Shown: positions 24,806 through 34,261, counted from the stretch's first letter. The stretch is 51,943 nt of DNA from Oscillospiraceae bacterium (GCA_017540225.1 JAFYBM010000231.1:1-51943); one strand, 5' to 3'. Program-made: numbers and translations. Notes: generated by a model not told the origin, from the letters alone.

Positions 24806-25470
24806 CAACGGTGTATCTTATACGGCACGGTGAGGCTGAGGGCAATGTACTGCCGTATTTTCAGGGCACATCCGATACCTCACTGACCGAAAGAGGGCGC
24901 GAACAGCTGAAATATCTGGCGGAGCGCTTTCGCACGGTTCCGCTGGATGCGATCTATTACAGTCCATGGAAGCGTGCGCAGGAAACAGCCGAGGCCGTCA
25001 ACCGGTTTCACGGACTGCAAATGATCCCCGACCGCGCACTGCGTGAAATCTGCGGCGGTGACTTTGAGGGTGTACCGGTTGCGGAGCTGGCAGACCGGTT
25101 CCCTGCGGAATTCGGGGTATGGACAAATCATATCTGGGATTTTCAGGCGCCGAACGGCGAAGCAATGACTTCCGTTTTTCAGCGTATGTCCGAGGCCGTG
25201 ACACGCATTGCGCAGGAAAATCCGGACAAAACCATCGCAGTCTGCTCGCACGGCTGTGCGCTGCGGAATTTTCTCTGCTATGCCGAATTCGGTGACATCA
25301 CCCGTCTGAATGATGTCGGCTGGGCGGATAATACCGCTGTTTCCTGTGCAGAATATGATCCTGAAACCGGATGGCGCCTTGTTTTCAAGAACAGCGCCTC
25401 CCATTTGCCGAAGGAACTGCGCGCCGCACCCAATCCTGCATGGTCACCCGATGACGAGGAGGACACATGA
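24799..25470 (+). CDS. Histidine phosphatase (phosphoglycerate-mutase-like) family protein
   Basis: A 223-residue phosphatase-fold protein with the catalytic motif YLIRHGEAEGN at the N-terminus and the second histidine in CSHGCALRNF. Acidic and arginine residues expected around the phosphate are present (YYSPWKRAQETA). It begins at a GTG inside the end of pyrD and overlaps ruvX by 4 bp, so it is translated as part of the pyr operon. Substrate unknown; the position suggests a nucleotide or sugar phosphate, but this is inference. Confidence 0.88.
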   Translation: MVTTVYLIRHGEAEGNVLPYFQGTSDTSLTERGREQLKYLAERFRTVPLDAIYYSPWKRAQETAEAVNRFHGLQMIPDRALREICGGDFEGVPVAELADRFPAEFGVWTNHIWDFQAPNGEAMTSVFQRMSEAVTRIAQENPDKTIAVCSHGCALRNFLCYAEFGDITRLNDVGWADNTAVSCAEYDPETGWRLVFKNSASHLPKELRAAPNPAWSPDDEEDT

Positions 25471-25895
25471 TTATTTTCGGTGTTGATTTCGGGGATACCC
25501 GCACGGGCTGGGCAGTCTGTGACCGCTCGGAGATGATGGCATCTCCGGCAGGGGTGCTGACAGAAAAAAATTTCCTGCACTGCGCCGAAAAAACCGCAGA
25601 GGCGGCATTGAATGCGCACGCAGAGATGATCGTTGTCGGGCATCCGAAAAACATGGATGGAAGCTGCGGCGAACGGGCACAGAAATGCGAGGATTTTGCA
25701 CATATGCTCGAAGAAAAAACCGGTTTGCCGGTCATTCTCTGGGATGAGCGCTGCACAACGGTTTCTGCGCATAATTTCCTCAATGTAACAAATACGCGCG
25801 GCAAAAAGCGCAAGGCTGTCGTGGATGCCGTTGCCGCGACCATTATTCTCGAAAGCTATCTTGCCTACCGCAAGAATAAAGGTGCCAATCCGTGA
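25467..25895 (+). CDS. ruvX: Holliday junction resolvase-like / pre-16S rRNA nuclease
   Basis: YqgF/RuvX family RNase H-fold nuclease, thought to process the 5' end of pre-16S rRNA or to resolve DNA junctions. Its 142 residues are standard. Catalytic acids are in GVDFGDTRTG, WDERCTT and DAVAATIILE. Its ATG overlaps the phosphatase stop (ATGA) and the gene ends just before a palindromic repeat element. Confidence 0.92.
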   Translation: MIIFGVDFGDTRTGWAVCDRSEMMASPAGVLTEKNFLHCAEKTAEAALNAHAEMIVVGHPKNMDGSCGERAQKCEDFAHMLEEKTGLPVILWDERCTTVSAHNFLNVTNTRGKKRKAVVDAVAATIILESYLAYRKNKGANP

Positions 25896-25898
25896 GGC

Positions 25899-25965
25899 AG
25901 AGGTATCTCCGATGGATTTGTAGCGGGGGCGTACCCTTCACTACAAATCCGCCGGAGGCACCTCT
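25899..25965 (+). repeat. Dispersed palindromic intergenic element, copy 2 (best preserved)
   Basis: Left arm 25899-25923 (AGAGGTATCTCCGATGGATT plus 5 bases) and right arm 25941-25965 pair at 21 of 25 positions around a 17-base loop. Convergent genes flank it, and the right end overlaps the stop codon (25964-25966) of the small minus-strand gene. It may serve as a terminator as well. Confidence 0.8.
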
Positions 25966-26137
25966 ATCTCATGAGGTCGGCAACGCTGTCCATGACGGCG
26001 CCGAGGGCATGGGCGGCCTTGACGGTGCGGCGCTTGAATTTTGATTTCTCGCTTTTGGAGGCGCTGCTGACAAGATAGCCGACCATTCCGGCGGCCGCGC
26101 CGACAGCCATACCTTTTGCGATTGCCTGAAACTGCAT
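25964..26137 (-). CDS. Small unknown protein, possible membrane-associated helix
   Basis: A 57-residue protein of unknown function, read from the ATG at 26137, chosen for its RBS AAAGGAG. The first half is a Gly/Ala-rich hydrophobic helix (KGMAVGAAAGMVGYLVSSAS), the second half is basic (KSEKSKFKRRTVKAAH) and amphipathic. This layout resembles small YtxH-like proteins. Its stop codon lies in the end of a palindromic element. It runs opposite to its neighbours. Confidence 0.65.
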   Translation of the reverse strand: MQFQAIAKGMAVGAAAGMVGYLVSSASKSEKSKFKRRTVKAAHALGAVMDSVADLMR

Positions 26138-26224
26138 ATCAAAACGGCTCCTTTCTTGCTTGATACTGTTATCATGCCGCGCCGTTTGCTGCATATGCAA
26201 GCCTTATTCTGAGATAAAGGATGT

Positions 26225-26779
26225 ATGATTTTGCATAAACTGCATTTTGTTCTGGTTGAGCCGCGGATTCCGCAGAATACCGGCAGCATCGCACGCACCT
26301 GTGCGGTCACGGGCGCTGCGCTGCATCTGATCCACCCGCTCGGCTTCAAAATCGACGACGCAAAATTAAAGCGCGCCGGCCTTGACTACTGGGATAAGCT
26401 CGATATTTTTCACTATGAGAATCTCGACGCTTTTTTTGCGCAGCACCCTGCCGCGACGGAACAGAATCCCTATTTCTATTTCACGGCAAAAACAGGCACG
26501 CTCTATACCGATGTATCATATCCGGAGGAAACATTTTTATTCTTCGGCAGAGAGGATACCGGTCTGGATGATGCGCTGCTGCAGGCGCATCCGGAACGCT
26601 GCGTGCGTATTCCGATGCGGGAGACGCTGCGCTGTCTCAATCTTTCCAATTCTGTTGCGATTGCTGCCTATGAAGTTCTGCGGCAGCATGATTTCGCGGG
26701 ACTGACCCGTGACGGCCGCTGGGCAAAATCCGACTGGGAGCCGGATGCCCCGAGAGAATACGACATCAGTCAAATCTGA
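26225..26779 (+). CDS. trmL: tRNA (cytidine/uridine-34 2'-O)-methyltransferase, SpoU family
   Basis: SAM-dependent trefoil-knot methyltransferase that modifies the wobble base of some leucine tRNAs. The 184 residues show the SpoU motifs: VEPRIPQNTGSIARTC near the start, FFGREDTGLD in the middle and LNLSNSVAIAAYEVLRQ near the end. The ATG at 26225 is preceded by a modest site (ATAAAGGA). The DegV gene follows 16 bp later. Confidence 0.93.
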   Translation: MILHKLHFVLVEPRIPQNTGSIARTCAVTGAALHLIHPLGFKIDDAKLKRAGLDYWDKLDIFHYENLDAFFAQHPAATEQNPYFYFTAKTGTLYTDVSYPEETFLFFGREDTGLDDALLQAHPERCVRIPMRETLRCLNLSNSVAIAAYEVLRQHDFAGLTRDGRWAKSDWEPDAPREYDISQI

Positions 26780-26795
26780 GAAAGGAATGAACCCT

Positions 26796-27677
26796 ATGCT
26801 GAAACAAAAAATCAAGCTGATGACCGATTCGGTCAGCGACATCTCCAAGGAACAGGCAGAGGCGCTCGGCATTCATATGCTCTATATCCCGATCACAGTC
26901 GAGGGCAAGCCGCTGCGCGAGGAACTTGACTTCACAAAGGAAGAATTTTACGAAATGATCGAAAAGGCGCAGGAATATCCTTCGACTGCGCAGATCACGC
27001 CCTTTGAGATTCAGGAGGCTTATGAGCAGATTGCCGCCGAGGGCTGCACCGATCTCATCTATATGACAATCGGCGCGGGCGGCTCCGGTACATATGCCAA
27101 TGCGGAAATGGCCAAGACGCAGTATTTTGAGGAGCATCCGGACAGCAGCCTGAAAATCCATCTGGTTGACGGCCGCAATTATACCGCAACCTACGGCTAT
27201 GCCGTGGTTGAAGCGGCAAAAAAGCTGGCACGCGGTGCCGGTGTCAAGGAAATTGTCAGCTATCTGGACGACTGGGCACGCCATGCGGGACTTTATTTTG
27301 TGCCGATGACGCTGAAATATGTCAAGCGCTCCGGCAGAGTGAGCGCAGCAGCGGCATTTGCCGGTGAGCTGCTCGGCTTAAAGCCCTTCTGCCGCATCTG
27401 CAACTGCACATCCAGTGTGCTTCAGAAGATCCGCGGAGAACAGAATATCATTCCGAAAATGGTTGAGACGGTCAAGGCCGATATGCAGCCGCATTCGCCG
27501 TATATCGTGATGCAGGGCAGCAATCCGAAGCTCGCACAGGATCTGGGCGCCGCACTGACAAAGGCGCTCGGCTATCCGCCGGAGGCCTATTGGAGCATCG
27601 GCGCAGCAATCTGCTGCAATGCCGGCCCCGATGTCGTCGGCTTTGTGATTAAACGGCAGGAGGAAGCAGCGGACTGA
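26796..27677 (+). CDS. DegV family fatty-acid-binding protein
   Basis: A 293-residue DegV-type protein, the family of FakB-like fatty acid carriers for fatty acid kinase. Signatures: LMTDSVSDIS at the start, the YPSTAQITPFE loop and MTLKYVKRSGRVSAAAAF near residue 170. I prefer the ATG at 26796 because AGAAAGG lies 10 bases before it; the ATG at 26787 is too close. No fakA is nearby, so the function is inferred from the family only. Confidence 0.9.
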   Translation: MLKQKIKLMTDSVSDISKEQAEALGIHMLYIPITVEGKPLREELDFTKEEFYEMIEKAQEYPSTAQITPFEIQEAYEQIAAEGCTDLIYMTIGAGGSGTYANAEMAKTQYFEEHPDSSLKIHLVDGRNYTATYGYAVVEAAKKLARGAGVKEIVSYLDDWARHAGLYFVPMTLKYVKRSGRVSAAAAFAGELLGLKPFCRICNCTSSVLQKIRGEQNIIPKMVETVKADMQPHSPYIVMQGSNPKLAQDLGAALTKALGYPPEAYWSIGAAICCNAGPDVVGFVIKRQEEAAD

Positions 27678-27750
27678 AATTCTGACAGTCCGCCCGGCTC
27701 GGGAAGCGATTTTGAACGCGGGTATGCCCGCAGGAGGCAAATATAAGAAT

Positions 27751-29619
27751 ATGTGTGGAATTGTAGGATTTACAGGCTGCAAAGCTGATGCAAAGGCTGT
27801 TTTAGCGGAAATGATGGAAAAGATCCGTCACCGCGGCCCTGATGCAGGCGGCAGCTATCTTGATGACGACATTGCGCTCGGACACCGCCGCCTTTCAATC
27901 ATAGACATTACAGAACAAGGCGACCAGCCTATTTTTAATGAGGACCGCTCAATGGTTCTCATCTTCAACGGCGAGATCTACAATTATCAGGACATCCGCA
28001 GAGAGCTGATTGCCGCAGGCCACAGCTTCAAAACGGAGACAGATTCCGAAGTCCTGATCCACGGCTACGAGGAATACGGCACGGAGCTGCTCAATAAGCT
28101 GCGCGGAATGTTCTCCTTTGTGATCTGGGATACAAAGAAAAAGGAGCTTTTCGGCGCAAGAGATTTCTTCGGCATCAAGCCGATGTATTATGCGCAGATG
28201 GGCGATACATTCATGTTCGGCAGCGAGATCAAATCCTTTCTGCCGCATCCCGATTTCAACAAGGAGCTGAATACCGCCGCACTGGAGCAGTATCTTACCT
28301 TCCAGTATTCCCCGACGGAGGACACCTTCTTCAAGGGCGTCAAAAAGCTGCCCGCCGCGCATTATTTCCTCTGGAAGGACGGAAAACTGACTGTTGCACG
28401 CTACTGGGATGTGCATTTTGAGGCGGATGACCAGCCGCTGCTCGGTGACTGGGTCAAAACCATTTCCGAGACCTTCAGCGATTCTGTTGCCGCACATAAG
28501 ATCGCGGATGTCGAGGTCGGCAGCTTTCTTTCTTCCGGTGTCGATTCAAGTTATGTTGCGGCGGTTGCCAATGTTGACAAAACCTTTACGGTCGGCTTCG
28601 GCAGCGATGAAAAGTATAACGAAATCGGCTGGGCAAAGCGCTTTTCGCGTGCGATCGGCAAGGAAAACTACAGCCATGTCATCACGCAGCAGGAATACTG
28701 GGAGGTGCTGCCGAAGATCCAGTATCAGATGGATGAACCGCTGGCAGACCCGTCCTGCATCGCGCTGTATTTTGTCTGCAAGCTGGCTGCGGAACAGGTC
28801 AAGGTCGTGCTTTCCGGCGAGGGCGCAGATGAGATTTTCGGCGGCTATAATGTCTACAGTGAGCCGAACGGTACATGGTATGACCGTCTGCCGATGGGAC
28901 TGCGGCGCGGCGTTGCAAATGCAGCAAGCATTCTGCCGGCCAAGCGCGGTGTGAATTTCCTTGTGCGCAAGGGCAGAACACTGGAAGAACGCTTCATCGG
29001 CAATGCATATATGTTCACGCCGGCCGAGCGCAAGGCGCTGCTCAAAATCAAAACGGATGCGCCTGATCCGACCGCTGTGACAAAGCCGTTTTATGAAAAG
29101 GTCAGCGGAGCGGATGCCGTTACAAAAATGCAGTATCTTGACCTGCATCTCTGGATGACGGGCGATATTCTGCTGAAAGCGGATAAGATGAGTATGGCAC
29201 ATTCGCTGGAGCTGCGCGTGCCGTTCCTTGATAAAGAGCTGATGCACGTTGCCGAGCAGATCCCGACAAGATTCCGCGTGACGCACAGTGTTCCGACTGA
29301 CGATCAGACACCGTATACAACAAAATATGCAATGCGTCTTGCGGCAAAACGGGATACGCCGCCCGAAACTGCCGATACCTCCGCAAAGAAAAAGCTCGGT
29401 TTTCCGGTGCCGATCCGTGTCTGGCTGAAACAGGATGACTGCTACAGCACCGTTCGCACGGCCTTTGTCTCGCCGGCTGCGGAACAGTTCTTCCATACGG
29501 AAAAGCTCGTTGCGCTGCTGGACGCGCACAAAAGCGGCAAGGGCGATTACAGCCGCAAAATCTGGACTGTCTATATGTTCCTTGTCTGGTATAAGGTCTA
29601 TTTCAGCAATGCGGAATGA
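27751..29619 (+). CDS. asnB: Asparagine synthase (glutamine-hydrolysing)
   Basis: Makes asparagine from aspartate, ATP and glutamine. The start MCGIVGF gives the catalytic Cys2 of the glutaminase domain (about 1-200). The synthetase domain has the ATP loop LSSGVDSSYVAA and the SGEGADEIFGGY motif. The 622 residues match the family. The RBS CAGGAGG is 13 bases from the ATG, a slightly long spacing. It sits between degV and pyrB and shares aspartate as a substrate with PyrB. Confidence 0.94.
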   Translation: MCGIVGFTGCKADAKAVLAEMMEKIRHRGPDAGGSYLDDDIALGHRRLSIIDITEQGDQPIFNEDRSMVLIFNGEIYNYQDIRRELIAAGHSFKTETDSEVLIHGYEEYGTELLNKLRGMFSFVIWDTKKKELFGARDFFGIKPMYYAQMGDTFMFGSEIKSFLPHPDFNKELNTAALEQYLTFQYSPTEDTFFKGVKKLPAAHYFLWKDGKLTVARYWDVHFEADDQPLLGDWVKTISETFSDSVAAHKIADVEVGSFLSSGVDSSYVAAVANVDKTFTVGFGSDEKYNEIGWAKRFSRAIGKENYSHVITQQEYWEVLPKIQYQMDEPLADPSCIALYFVCKLAAEQVKVVLSGEGADEIFGGYNVYSEPNGTWYDRLPMGLRRGVANAASILPAKRGVNFLVRKGRTLEERFIGNAYMFTPAERKALLKIKTDAPDPTAVTKPFYEKVSGADAVTKMQYLDLHLWMTGDILLKADKMSMAHSLELRVPFLDKELMHVAEQIPTRFRVTHSVPTDDQTPYTTKYAMRLAAKRDTPPETADTSAKKKLGFPVPIRVWLKQDDCYSTVRTAFVSPAAEQFFHTEKLVALLDAHKSGKGDYSRKIWTVYMFLVWYKVYFSNAE

Positions 29620-29773
29620 GCGCTGCGGCTGCACACATCTCACCTGAATAAAGAACGCCGGCGGGAAATCCTGATATTGGCCGGCTCATGACGGGCATCT
29701 TTGTGCGCCCGCTGTTCGCGGCAATTGTCGCTTCGATCTTCTTATCCTGAAAATCAAGACGGAGGTTAAAATT

Positions 29774-30856
29774 ATGGGCGAACAAAATTATTCGCATCTG
29801 ATCGACCTGAATGACTATCCCGTGGAATGGTGGAACAAGGTCATTTCACTCGGCGCTTCCATGTATGCACATCCGCAGCGCTATGTGCAGGCCTGCGCCG
29901 GAAAGATCATGGCAACGCTGTTCTATGAGCCGTCAACCCGCACGCAGATGAGCTTTCAGTCTGCGATGATCCGTCTGGGCGGCAGCATTATCGGCTTCGA
30001 TAATCCGATGAGCAGCTCTGTCTCCAAGGGCGAAAACATCAAGGATACCACAAAGGTCGTCAGCACTTACTCCGATATTCTCATTATCAGGCATCCGCTT
30101 GCCGGAACAGCAAAGGCAGCCGCGCTGACAGCGGAGTGTCCGGTTGTCAATGCCGGCGACGGCGGACACCTGCACCCGACACAGACGCTGACCGATCTGC
30201 TGACGCTCAGAATGGAAAAGGGCAGACTCGATCATCTGACGGTCGGGCTTTGCGGCGATCTGCTCTACGGCCGCACGGTGCATTCGCTCTGCAAGGCGCT
30301 CTCCTGCTATGAGGGCAACAAATTTGTTCTCATCTCCACGCCGGAATTACAGGTTCCCGATTATATCACAAAGCTGCTGCGCGATTCCGGCTGCGAATAC
30401 CGCACGGAATCCTCGCTGGATGATGCGATCGGTGAGCTGGATGTGCTTTACATGACACGCATTCAGCGGGAGCGTTTTCTCTCCGAGGCGGATTATCTCG
30501 CACAAAAGGATGTTTACCGCCTGACGACCGAAAAAATGAAGCGGGCGAAAAAGGATCTTGCCGTGCTGCATCCGCTGCCGCGTGTCGATGAGATCGAGAT
30601 TGCAGTGGATGACGACCCGCGCGCACTTTATTTCAAACAGGCGCAGTACGGAATGTATGTCCGTATGGCGCTGATCCTCCGGCTTCTGGAAAGCGAAAAG
30701 CCTGTGCCGCTGCTGCGTGGCGAATGCCGCAATGATCTGCGCTGCGTCAATAAGAAGTGCATCACCGCACAGGAGCACTATCTGCCGCATCAGTTCACGG
30801 AGGAATGCGGCCGCACAGTCTGCGAATTCTGTGAGGAACGCGCACTACAGATCTGA
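29774..30856 (+). CDS. pyrB: Aspartate carbamoyltransferase with C-terminal PyrI-like zinc module
   Basis: Catalyses carbamoyl phosphate plus aspartate to carbamoyl aspartate. The catalytic chain (about 1-312) has FYEPSTRTQMSF, the carbamoyl-phosphate motif, GDGGHLHPTQTLTDL and LHPLPRVDEI. After residue 312 an extra block of about 45 residues carries LRCVNKKCIT, a PHQF stretch and VCEFCEERAL. This spacing closely matches the four-cysteine zinc domain at the end of the ATCase regulatory chain PyrI. The nucleotide-binding allosteric domain of PyrI is absent. RBS ACGGAGG precedes the ATG. The 154-base gap upstream shows no clear regulatory structure. Confidence 0.92.
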   Translation: MGEQNYSHLIDLNDYPVEWWNKVISLGASMYAHPQRYVQACAGKIMATLFYEPSTRTQMSFQSAMIRLGGSIIGFDNPMSSSVSKGENIKDTTKVVSTYSDILIIRHPLAGTAKAAALTAECPVVNAGDGGHLHPTQTLTDLLTLRMEKGRLDHLTVGLCGDLLYGRTVHSLCKALSCYEGNKFVLISTPELQVPDYITKLLRDSGCEYRTESSLDDAIGELDVLYMTRIQRERFLSEADYLAQKDVYRLTTEKMKRAKKDLAVLHPLPRVDEIEIAVDDDPRALYFKQAQYGMYVRMALILRLLESEKPVPLLRGECRNDLRCVNKKCITAQEHYLPHQFTEECGRTVCEFCEERALQI

Positions 30857-30870
30857 CAGGGAGACACAGA

Positions 30871-33057
30871 ATGGGAAGTATCATCTTATATATTCTGCTG
30901 CTCGCAGCGGCAGGAGCAGCCGCGTTTTTCATATTCCGGAATACGCGCGCCGACCGGCTTGCGGGCAAAAAATACGCAGATGCCATTGCATTTCTGCTGC
31001 GCAGCTTTACGGTCTGCCTGCTGATTGAAATGTTCGTGTTCAATTTCAATGCAACGCATCTGTTCGGACACAGCTATCCGCGGCAGACACTGGATCCGCA
31101 TTCGGCCTATACTGAAAATTTTGATGCAGATACAGGCTGCAATACCGGCGCCGGAACGACCGTGCTGGAATTTCACAATATCAATGTGCCGGTCGGAACA
31201 CTGACCGTTTACGGCGAATCCGACCAGAAAAGTCTTGTGCATTTTTCAATCGACATCATGGACGAGACACAGCAGAACGGCTATCGCTACGGCATTGCCG
31301 CTTTGCAGGCAATCAGAGGCAATGCCAAAAGCAAAACCATCCCCTGCAATTTTTCCGGCAGTGTCTCCGATCTCCGGATTACTTTTAATTCCGATGAGGG
31401 TGAAACGGTCACAATCAGCGGCATCGAAGTGAATAAGCCGATCGGCATTCATATTTCATTTATCCGGCTGCTGATCCTGTTTTTCGGCTGCGTCACGGTC
31501 TGGTTCCTCAGCGATTCCGCACGGCTCCCGCGCAGATCTTTGCCGGCGCTTGCAATCGGACTGACCTGCTGCCTGGTGCTGTTTGCGACCTACGAGACCA
31601 ATATGTACCGCTTTATCAATCCGGAGCACAGCATCCTCACCGACCTGAAATCAACGGGCGGAAACCAGATCTCGCAGGAGATCGTGGATGCCTTCGCGGA
31701 CGGCCGTGTCTGGCTGAGCGAGGATGTCAATGAGGAGCTGATGGCGCTGGACAATCCCTATGACGGAAGTCAGCGCGCCGGCATCAGCGGCTATGTGCCG
31801 TGGGATCATCTCTATTACAACGGAAAATACTATTCCTATTACGGCATCGGGCCGGTTCTGGTACTGTTTTTGCCGTATTATCTGCTGACCGGCTATTATT
31901 TTCCGTCCGTCTGGGCAGCCTGGCTGTTCACGGTTCTCGGCATCATCTTCCTGACAAAATTCTATCTTGATTTTGCGAAAAAATATATCCCGAAGGATAC
32001 GCCTGTTTCGCTGCTGATCAGCGGACTGGCGATCATGCAGTTTTCGACGGGCAGCTTCTTCACGCTTTATAATGCGTCATTTTACGAGCTGGCACAGTCC
32101 TCCGGCTTTGTCTGTCTCACGGCCGGCGCTTACTTCATGAGCGCCTCCAATGTACTCGGCGGCGGACCGATCAAGGGCGGAAAGCTCGCCGCATCCACGG
32201 CCTGTCTGAGTATGGGTGTGCTCTGCCGCCCGACACTCGCTGTCTACTGCGTCGCGGCACTGCTTTTTATCTATGCCGGCTTCCGCAGAAAGCAGCAGGA
32301 ATTCCATGCACAGCATGAGGGCGAAAAATCCGTCGGCAAGCTGCTGCGATACTGTCTGCCGTATTTTCTCTGGGGGCTGCTGCCCTTTGTGCTGATCGGC
32401 TCGATTCAGGTCTGGTATAACTGGGCACGCTTCGGCAACCCGCTGGATTTCGGCATCCAGTATTCGCTGACAATCAATGATTTCACGCATACGCAGTATC
32501 ACACGCATCTGGCGCTTCTCGGCATCTACAGCTATCTGCTTGCACCGCCCGAATTTATTGAACGGTTCCCGTTCTGGCGCGCCGGAGAAGCAAGAACCTT
32601 CGATCCGCAGGGATACTATTTCATTGCGACCGGTGCGGCACTCGGCCTGATCTGGCGTGCATTGCCGATTGCAGCTTACGCGAAATCCGGAAAGGCATAC
32701 CGGCTTTCCGCGGCACCGGATAAGCGGCTCCGTGCGATTCTGCTGGCTTCTGTCTGCGTGATCTGTCCGCTGATTATCATTTTTTCGATCTGGGAAAGCG
32801 GCTATGGCACGCGATACTGTGTGGATTTCGCATGGGAGATCATTTTCGGCGCACTGCTGATCTGCTTTGCGGTATATGACCGCTGTGCAGAAAACACAAA
32901 GCGGCATCTGGTCAAACTGATGACTGCGGCAGCGTTTGTCAGTCTGATGATGAACTATATTCAGGCATATACCTATGTAAACCCGACAAACCTCAGCAGC
33001 ACGGACGGACAGGCGATGGAGCTTGCATTTGCAAGACTGTTTGAATTCTGGCGCTGA
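30871..33057 (+). CDS. Large polytopic membrane protein, possibly GT-C glycosyltransferase-like
   Basis: A 728-residue membrane protein I cannot name. Two helices at the N-terminus (about 1-22 and 40-58) enclose a first loop, then a beta-rich extracytoplasmic region (about 60-190). About ten further helices follow from residue 195. Aromatic loops such as YVPWDHLYYNGKYYSYYGIGP recall GT-C glycosyltransferases that use lipid-linked sugars, but no Asp-rich catalytic motif is clear. It starts 14 bp after pyrB (RBS CAGGGAG), so it may be transcribed with it, and ends at a strong bidirectional terminator. Confidence 0.75.
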   Translation: MGSIILYILLLAAAGAAAFFIFRNTRADRLAGKKYADAIAFLLRSFTVCLLIEMFVFNFNATHLFGHSYPRQTLDPHSAYTENFDADTGCNTGAGTTVLEFHNINVPVGTLTVYGESDQKSLVHFSIDIMDETQQNGYRYGIAALQAIRGNAKSKTIPCNFSGSVSDLRITFNSDEGETVTISGIEVNKPIGIHISFIRLLILFFGCVTVWFLSDSARLPRRSLPALAIGLTCCLVLFATYETNMYRFINPEHSILTDLKSTGGNQISQEIVDAFADGRVWLSEDVNEELMALDNPYDGSQRAGISGYVPWDHLYYNGKYYSYYGIGPVLVLFLPYYLLTGYYFPSVWAAWLFTVLGIIFLTKFYLDFAKKYIPKDTPVSLLISGLAIMQFSTGSFFTLYNASFYELAQSSGFVCLTAGAYFMSASNVLGGGPIKGGKLAASTACLSMGVLCRPTLAVYCVAALLFIYAGFRRKQQEFHAQHEGEKSVGKLLRYCLPYFLWGLLPFVLIGSIQVWYNWARFGNPLDFGIQYSLTINDFTHTQYHTHLALLGIYSYLLAPPEFIERFPFWRAGEARTFDPQGYYFIATGAALGLIWRALPIAAYAKSGKAYRLSAAPDKRLRAILLASVCVICPLIIIFSIWESGYGTRYCVDFAWEIIFGALLICFAVYDRCAENTKRHLVKLMTAAAFVSLMMNYIQAYTYVNPTNLSSTDGQAMELAFARLFEFWR

Positions 33058-33073
33058 CTGCATTCCGACAAAC

Positions 33074-33106
33074 AGAGCCTTCCCAAATGGGAAGGCTCTC
33101 GTTTTA
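33074..33106. terminator. Bidirectional terminator between convergent genes
   Basis: AGAGCCTTCCC, loop AAAT, GGGAAGGCTCT, then CGTTTTATT: a perfect 11-bp stem. It serves the membrane protein gene on the plus strand and prs on the minus strand. Confidence 0.85.
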
Positions 33107-34261
33107 TTATTTCAGCGCGCGCTGTTTTTCGAGCAGCGCCTCAATTTTATCATGCGGATTGATAACCGTTGTGATCGAGACATCATGATTGATTGCTGCA
33201 ATAAAATATGCTGCATACTTGGACACATCGACCTCATGGAACCACGGCCGTTCCAACAGCTGCGGCATCCGGTAGGTGAGATTTGTGCCGAAAACCGCAT
33301 TCAGCGTGCCGTTTGCATAGGCCTCGTCAAACTGTTCCAGACCGTGTGTGAAAAGCGCATAGGTCGCATATGCGATGATGCGCGCTGCGCCGCGGGATTT
33401 CAGATTTTCTCCGAGATCCAGCATCGAGCCGCCGGAAGCGATGATGTCATCGGCTACGAATACGGTCTTGCCCTCAACGGGATTGCCGAGATATTCATGC
33501 GCAACGATCGGATTCTTTCCGTCCACAACGCGGGAATAATCGCGGCGCTTATAGAACATACCGAGGTTGACGCCGAGCATTGTTGCATAATACATATTCC
33601 GGCCGAGCGCACCTTCATCCGGACTGATGACCATGAACTTCTCCGGCGACATATCGAGGTCGGGGAAGGTCTTGAGCATCGTCTTCAGCACCTGATAGGA
33701 GGGAATCACGTTGTCAATGCCCATCAGCGGAACGGCATTGTTCACGCGGGGATCATGTGCGTCAAAGGTAATGATATTGTCAACGCCCATTGCCTGCAAT
33801 TCCTGCAATGCGCAGGCACAGTCGAGGGATTCGCGGTAATTTCTGCGGTGCTGACGGCCGCCGTAGAGCAGGGGCATAATGATATTGAGGCGGTGCGCCT
33901 TGCCGGAAGCCGCCTGAATGATACGCTTGAGATCCTGATAGTGGTCATCCGGTGACATACAGTTGACCTTGTCAAACATTTTATAGGTGATGCTGTAGTT
34001 TCCGACGTCAATGACGATGAACAGATCCAGTCCGCGGACTGTCGATTTGATGAGGCCTTTACCGTCTCCGGAAGCAAAGCGCGGGCACTCACATTCAATC
34101 AGATAGCTGTCATCCGGAAAGCCGTTTTCATTTGCCCAGCGGACGAGATAGCTGTCAATTTTAGCAGCGAGCTGTTCGGCACCCGGCATCGCAATGATTC
34201 CGAGCGGGGCAACGCTCTTTCGGTTGTGATAAAGTGCATCGGTAGCGGCAGCAGCAGTCAT
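33107..34261 (-). CDS. prs: Ribose-phosphate pyrophosphokinase (PRPP synthetase)
   Basis: Makes PRPP from ribose 5-phosphate and ATP, the sugar donor for nucleotide synthesis. It is a long clostridial type (384 residues rather than about 315). The PRPP loop VFVADDIIASGGSM is clear, and upstream the ATP and metal region has LLYGGRQHRR and TFDAHDPRV. The RBS AAAGGAAG precedes the ATG. It lies 84 bp downstream of the pyrophosphatase gene on the same strand, a sensible pair in pyrophosphate and PRPP metabolism. Confidence 0.9.
   Translation of the reverse strand: MTAAAATDALYHNRKSVAPLGIIAMPGAEQLAAKIDSYLVRWANENGFPDDSYLIECECPRFASGDGKGLIKSTVRGLDLFIVIDVGNYSITYKMFDKVNCMSPDDHYQDLKRIIQAASGKAHRLNIIMPLLYGGRQHRRNYRESLDCACALQELQAMGVDNIITFDAHDPRVNNAVPLMGIDNVIPSYQVLKTMLKTFPDLDMSPEKFMVISPDEGALGRNMYYATMLGVNLGMFYKRRDYSRVVDGKNPIVAHEYLGNPVEGKTVFVADDIIASGGSMLDLGENLKSRGAARIIAYATYALFTHGLEQFDEAYANGTLNAVFGTNLTYRMPQLLERPWFHEVDVSKYAAYFIAAINHDVSITTVINPHDKIEALLEKQRALK

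Noticed and set aside
29620..29773. PyrR-type attenuator before pyrB
   Set aside because: I could not find the anti-terminator/terminator pair or a clear T-run in this spacer.
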